DNA from: an uncultured Vampirovibrio sp.
GTDB lineage: Bacteria > Cyanobacteriota > Vampirovibrionia > Gastranaerophilales > Gastranaerophilaceae
Direction: 5' to 3'
NCBI GenBank assembly: GCA_910577515.1
Contig: CAJTLW010000004.1
Location: 62,001 to 126,000 of the forward strand
DNA length: 64,000 nt
The notes beneath the pieces are model-generated. The model was not told the DNA's origin. It ran no database searches and worked only from the letters and a program-made list of their open reading frames with translations. Shown piece by piece: positions 60,361 through 64,000 of this stretch (within the stretch, counting starts at the first letter, position 1; each line of letters begins with the position of its first letter). Position numbers and translations under genes: made by a program.

Positions 60361-63012
60361 CTACTTCTTAGCTTCGATTACAGCTTGTGCTGCCGCAAGT
60401 TTCGCCTGCGGAATTCTGAAAGGCGAACAGCTTACATAGTTTAAGCCGATTTTGTGGCAGAATTTTACACTGTCAGGGTCGCCGCCGTGTTCACCGCAAA
60501 CGCCGCCGACAAGGGCGCTGTTTACTTTTTTACCTTTTTCCATAGACATTTCGATTAACTGCCCTACACCTTTCGTATCAAGGCTTTCAAACGGGTTTCT
60601 TGGAAGGATTTTTTCTTCAACATATTTATTTAAGAATTTACCTTCAGCATCATCCCTTGAATACCCGAATGTCATTTGTGTAAGGTCGTTTGTACCAAAT
60701 GAGAAGAATTCGGCGTATTCTGCAATTTCATCTGCTGTGAGTGCTGCACGAGGGATTTCAATCATAGTGCCGAATTTATATTCAACTTCAATTCCCTTTT
60801 CTCTCATTACGTCATTTGCAGTTTTAATAAGGATTTCTTTTGCAATTTTAAGTTCGTTAACATGACCTATTAAAGGTATCATTATCCATGGTTTAACTGC
60901 AAAACCTTCTTTTTTAAGGTCACAGCAGGCTTCAAATATTGCTCTTACCTGCATAACGTTAATTTCAGGATAAGTTAAACCTAAACGACAGCCGCGAAGC
61001 CCCATCATCGGGTTAGATTCAGATAATCCTTCAACAATATGAAGCATTTCTTCTTTTTCAGATGCATCTTGATTTAGTGCTTTCAGGGTTGCAACCTCTT
61101 TAATTAATTCTTCTTTTGAAGGTAAGAATTCATGAAGCGGCGGGTCTAAAAGTCTTACTGTTAAAGGTTTATCGCCTAATGCTTTGAACATTGCATAAAA
61201 GTCTGAATATTGCATTGGAAGAAGTTTATCCAAAGCTTCTTTTCTTGCTTCTGGAGTGCCTGCAATAATCATCTTTTGAACCCATGGAAGTCTATCGGGA
61301 TCCATAAACATATGTTCAGTTCTGCAAAGGCCAACGCCTTCAGCGCCGAATTTTAATGAATTTTCAATATCTTTTGGAGTATCAGCGTTTGCTTCAACCT
61401 TCATTGTTCTTATCTCATCTACCCAAGAGAAGAATGTGTTCCAATTGTCATCAATTTTTGCTTCAACAAGTTTAACAGCACCTTCCATAACGATACCTTT
61501 TCCGCCGTCAAGCGAAATAATATCGTTTTTATGGTAGATTGTACCGTCTGAACCTGTTAAAGTTTCATTTGTAAGGTCAATTTTTAAATCTTCACATCCT
61601 GAAACACAGGGTTTTCCCATACCTTTTGCAACAACAGCAGCGTGAGATGTTGCACCTCCTCTAAGGGTTAAAACGCCTTGAGAAACTGCCATACCGTGAA
61701 TATCATCCGGGCAGGTTTCAATTCTAACAAGGATAACCTTTTCGCCTGCTTCGCCTCTTTGAGCTGCTTCTTCAGTATCAAATACGATTTTACCTACGGC
61801 AGCGCCCGGGGAAGCATTTACGCCTGTGCAAATTTTATGTGCTTCATCCATTGCTTTGCTATCAAAGCATGGAAGAAGAATTTGATTAACACTGTAGGGG
61901 TCAACAAGCTCTACGGCTCTTTCTTTTGATATAATGCCTTCTTTTTCCATTTCAACTGCAATTCTTATAGCTGCTGCAGCAGTTCTTTTACCGTTTCTTG
62001 TTTGAAGTATCCAGAGTTTACCTTTTTCAATAGTAAATTCCATATCTTGAACATCTTTGTATCTTAGTTCAAGTTTTTTTGCGATATCAACATATTGGCG
62101 ATATAAATCAGGCATTTCCGTTTCAAGTTCTGAAATTGGCTTTGGAGTTCTTATACCTGCAACAACATCTTCTCCTTGAGCGTTTGTTAAATATTCACCA
62201 TAGAATGTATTTTCGCCGGTTGCAGGGTTTCTTGTAAATGAAACGCCTGTAGCGCAATCATCACCCATATTACCAAATACCATTGTTTGAACGTTTACTG
62301 CAGTTCCAAAGTTATGGTCAATTTTGTTCATATTTCTATATGCAACGGCTCTTGGAATATTCCAGCTTCTAAATACGGCTTCAATTGCTTCCTGAAGCTG
62401 AATGTAAGGGTCTTGGGGGAATTCTTTTCCTGTTACTTCTTTGATAACATTTTTATACACAGGGATTAAAGATTTCCAGCCTTCTGCTGAAATTTGGGTA
62501 TCTTCCTTAACGCCTTCTTTTTCTTTTACTTTTTCAACTTCAGATTCAAAATATTTTTGTCTATCCATATCCCAAGCAACTGAGCCGAACATTGTTAAAA
62601 ATCTTCTGTAGCTGTCATAGCAAAAACGCGGGTTGTTTGTTAATTTAACCATAGCTTCAACGGTTTCGTCATTTAAGCCGAGGTTTAAAATAGTTTCCAT
62701 CATACCTGGCATAGAAAGCCTTGCGCCTGAACGTACGGAAACCAAAAGCGGGTTTTGGCTGTCGCCGAATTTTTTACCTGTTTGGCTTTCAACATCGGCT
62801 AAAGCTTTTCTTACTTCATCCATAAGTCCTGATGGTATTTTGTTTCCGTTATTAATATAGTCCATGCAGGTTTCTGTTGTTATAGTTAATCCCGGGGGAA
62901 CGGGAAGCCCTGCATTTGTCATTTCTGCAAGGTTTGCACCTTTTCCGCCAAGAAGATTTCTCATTTGAGCATTTCCTTTACGAAAAAGCCATACACGCTT
63001 TTCATTCGTCAT
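60361..63012 (-). CDS. ppdK: Pyruvate, phosphate dikinase
   Basis: 883 aa, full length. ATP-grasp domain: FRKGNAQMRNLLGGKGANLAEM, SVRSGARLSMPGMMETILNL and FGNMGDDCATGVSFTRNPAT. The phosphohistidine loop is LRGGATSHAAVVAKGMGKP. The PEP/pyruvate barrel has GLCRTEHMF, MGLRGCRLGLTYPE, MIEIPRAALTADEIAEYAEF and the catalytic Cys in LVGGVCGEHGGDP. Reversibly interconverts pyruvate + ATP + Pi with PEP + AMP + PPi. Starts at ATG 63012 with AAGGAG upstream. Confidence 0.97.
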   Translation of the reverse strand: MTNEKRVWLFRKGNAQMRNLLGGKGANLAEMTNAGLPVPPGLTITTETCMDYINNGNKIPSGLMDEVRKALADVESQTGKKFGDSQNPLLVSVRSGARLSMPGMMETILNLGLNDETVEAMVKLTNNPRFCYDSYRRFLTMFGSVAWDMDRQKYFESEVEKVKEKEGVKEDTQISAEGWKSLIPVYKNVIKEVTGKEFPQDPYIQLQEAIEAVFRSWNIPRAVAYRNMNKIDHNFGTAVNVQTMVFGNMGDDCATGVSFTRNPATGENTFYGEYLTNAQGEDVVAGIRTPKPISELETEMPDLYRQYVDIAKKLELRYKDVQDMEFTIEKGKLWILQTRNGKRTAAAAIRIAVEMEKEGIISKERAVELVDPYSVNQILLPCFDSKAMDEAHKICTGVNASPGAAVGKIVFDTEEAAQRGEAGEKVILVRIETCPDDIHGMAVSQGVLTLRGGATSHAAVVAKGMGKPCVSGCEDLKIDLTNETLTGSDGTIYHKNDIISLDGGKGIVMEGAVKLVEAKIDDNWNTFFSWVDEIRTMKVEANADTPKDIENSLKFGAEGVGLCRTEHMFMDPDRLPWVQKMIIAGTPEARKEALDKLLPMQYSDFYAMFKALGDKPLTVRLLDPPLHEFLPSKEELIKEVATLKALNQDASEKEEMLHIVEGLSESNPMMGLRGCRLGLTYPEINVMQVRAIFEACCDLKKEGFAVKPWIMIPLIGHVNELKIAKEILIKTANDVMREKGIEVEYKFGTMIEIPRAALTADEIAEYAEFFSFGTNDLTQMTFGYSRDDAEGKFLNKYVEEKILPRNPFESLDTKGVGQLIEMSMEKGKKVNSALVGGVCGEHGGDPDSVKFCHKIGLNYVSCSPFRIPQAKLAAAQAVIEAKK

Positions 63013-63104
63013 AGCAGCATTTTCTCCTTTTTCATACTTTGTTATAAAATAAATAAATTTAACAAAATTTTATCATAAAAACAGAGTTTAAAAAACCAAA
63101 ATCT

Positions 63105-63860
63105 CTATACGAAAATTTCTTTTTTTAAAATTTTAACCCAACCGTATCTGTCGCCTTTTTTCATGCCCAGATTTGCAAATTTTTTAACTCTCTTAATTTC
63201 CAGTCTGTTTTTTTGAAAGTTTTTAAACTTTAGACAAAGTTTTTTAAATTTTTTATCGTCATAATCGTATTTTTGAACTATGCAAAGTAATTTAAAATTT
63301 CTTTTATCGGAATATGTAATGTTTTTTAGAATAATGTTGTATAGATTTTTTATATAATTACAATCATCCTCAAAGTCCTTATGCAAAACTTTTGCAACAA
63401 ACAATATACTTTTATTTGAATTGAACAAAATCTCAGTTTTTTCTGCCAAATGATTTAATCTGCTTTTGATTTCATCGACAGCTTCTTTTTGAAGTTTTAA
63501 ATTATCAGCTAATTCCTCTTTTTTATATCTTGAATGTATGCCTATTTTAAAATATTTTGCATAGAGCATATCGTTTGAATTTGTATATTCAAAATTATCA
63601 CAAAGAAGTTTTTTGCCCCCTGTTCCGAGAAGCTCAATAAATTTATCCCTGTCAAGAATTGCAGTCCAATTAAATAAGAATGATTCAAAATCTGCTCCAA
63701 GAAAATCGTCCCGGAGCCTTATACAAGTTTCGCAATTATTTCCTAAAGAAAAAACTGCATCATATTTTTTCTTTAAAAATTTTGCATATACTTTTTTGCC
63801 TCGAAGAACATCTATAAAATTTTGTAAAAAAATTAATCTCATTAGCAAATATTTTAACAT
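63105..63860 (-). CDS. DUF1796 papain-like cysteine peptidase-type protein
   Basis: 251 aa. YDAVFSLGNNCETCIRLRDD with FESFLFNWT near residues 35-70 is the DUF1796 motif (SLGxxC, then PFDW-like), where the Cys is the proposed nucleophile. The rest (KLLCDNFEYTNSNDMLYAKY, IKNLYNIILKNITYS) follows the family loosely. These genes are common in surface-glycan clusters; activity is unproven. Confidence 0.75.
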   Translation of the reverse strand: MLKYLLMRLIFLQNFIDVLRGKKVYAKFLKKKYDAVFSLGNNCETCIRLRDDFLGADFESFLFNWTAILDRDKFIELLGTGGKKLLCDNFEYTNSNDMLYAKYFKIGIHSRYKKEELADNLKLQKEAVDEIKSRLNHLAEKTEILFNSNKSILFVAKVLHKDFEDDCNYIKNLYNIILKNITYSDKRNFKLLCIVQKYDYDDKKFKKLCLKFKNFQKNRLEIKRVKKFANLGMKKGDRYGWVKILKKEIFV

Positions 63861-63889
63861 ACCGTTTTTTTATGTAAAGAAAATAAATT

Positions 63890-63904
63890 ACCCGTTCGGG
63901 TAGT
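63890..63904. terminator. Small hairpin near the window end
   Basis: TACCCG-TT-CGGGTA with an AT-rich flank, about 30 bases upstream of the DUF1796 gene. No gene is seen from 63861 to 64000. Confidence 0.4.
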
Positions 63905-64000
63905 ATTAAGATTATTCTTTCTTGATATATTTTCTTATGTAGATTAAAATTTACATTCGAATATGAAAATCAATTGTAAGATACTTAAGGAAAAGAAGGT

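Noticed and set aside
60452..60865. 137-aa plus-strand frame inside ppdK
   Set aside because: Shadow frame of a well-conserved gene on the other strand; no family similarity.

Overview
The window is an A+T-rich bacterial chromosome segment from a diderm. Lipopolysaccharide export genes (lptB and a YjgP/YjgQ permease) open it. Housekeeping genes (prs, glmU, gpsA, dnaB, ilvD, fabI, pheA, rnhC, ppdK), fermentative enzymes and many glycan-active enzymes follow. The combination (low GC, LPS export, pyruvate-phosphate dikinase, an orphan FlhA-like export-gate domain, proteins with a short N-terminal FTG/FKR-type motif) resembles non-photosynthetic gut relatives of cyanobacteria (Melainabacteria / Gastranaerophilales). 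That placement is inference, not proven here.

Layout. 0-6.8 kb: LPS export, a lipoprotein phosphodiester glycosidase, a thioesterase, a VTT membrane protein and a GH38 mannosidase. 6.9-10.8 kb: a DEDDh exonuclease, a large SRP RNA with an Alu-type domain, and a degraded patch holding two HTH relics, a broken GH108 lysozyme gene and an LprI-like lysozyme-inhibitor gene. 10.9-17.4 kb: a soluble FlhA-C homologue, fabI with a triplicated tail, ilvD, and two copies of a tiny hydrophobic-peptide locus that looks like a type I toxin-antitoxin module. 17.5-31.4 kb: cell-wall, nucleotide and lipid housekeeping genes plus a 1239-residue coiled-coil protein. 31.5-35.4 kb: a 2-oxoacid decarboxylase and tandem GT11 fucosyltransferase-like genes. 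35.4-40.1 kb: an accessory region with a DUF262 plus SRA-HNH pair (probable modification-dependent restriction) and a 2.2-kb insert bounded by direct repeats of the tmRNA 3' end that carries a DUF3800 gene. 40.1-47.9 kb: tmRNA, pheA, phosphohexomutase, rnhC, tRNA-His, a MarR-cupin pair with visible operators, and an Lrp-aminotransferase pair. 47.9-64 kb: a glycosyltransferase-methyltransferase-methyltransferase fusion with a G8 tract, a radical SAM protein, a MATE exporter, a GH13 enzyme, dnaB, ppdK and a DUF1796 protein.

The best leads for undescribed biology are four. (1) The paired 24/25-aa hydrophobic peptides at 12.5 and 16.8 kb each have a strong Shine-Dalgarno site masked by a 5' hairpin and an opposing consensus-like promoter at the 3' end. 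(2) A DUF262 gene is followed by an SRA-HNH nuclease gene. (3) A small tmRNA-targeted island carries DUF3800 and an unknown partner but no recombinase. (4) A stand-alone FlhA C-terminal domain lacks the membrane part. All functional statements rest on reading sequence and motif memory; no database search was run.
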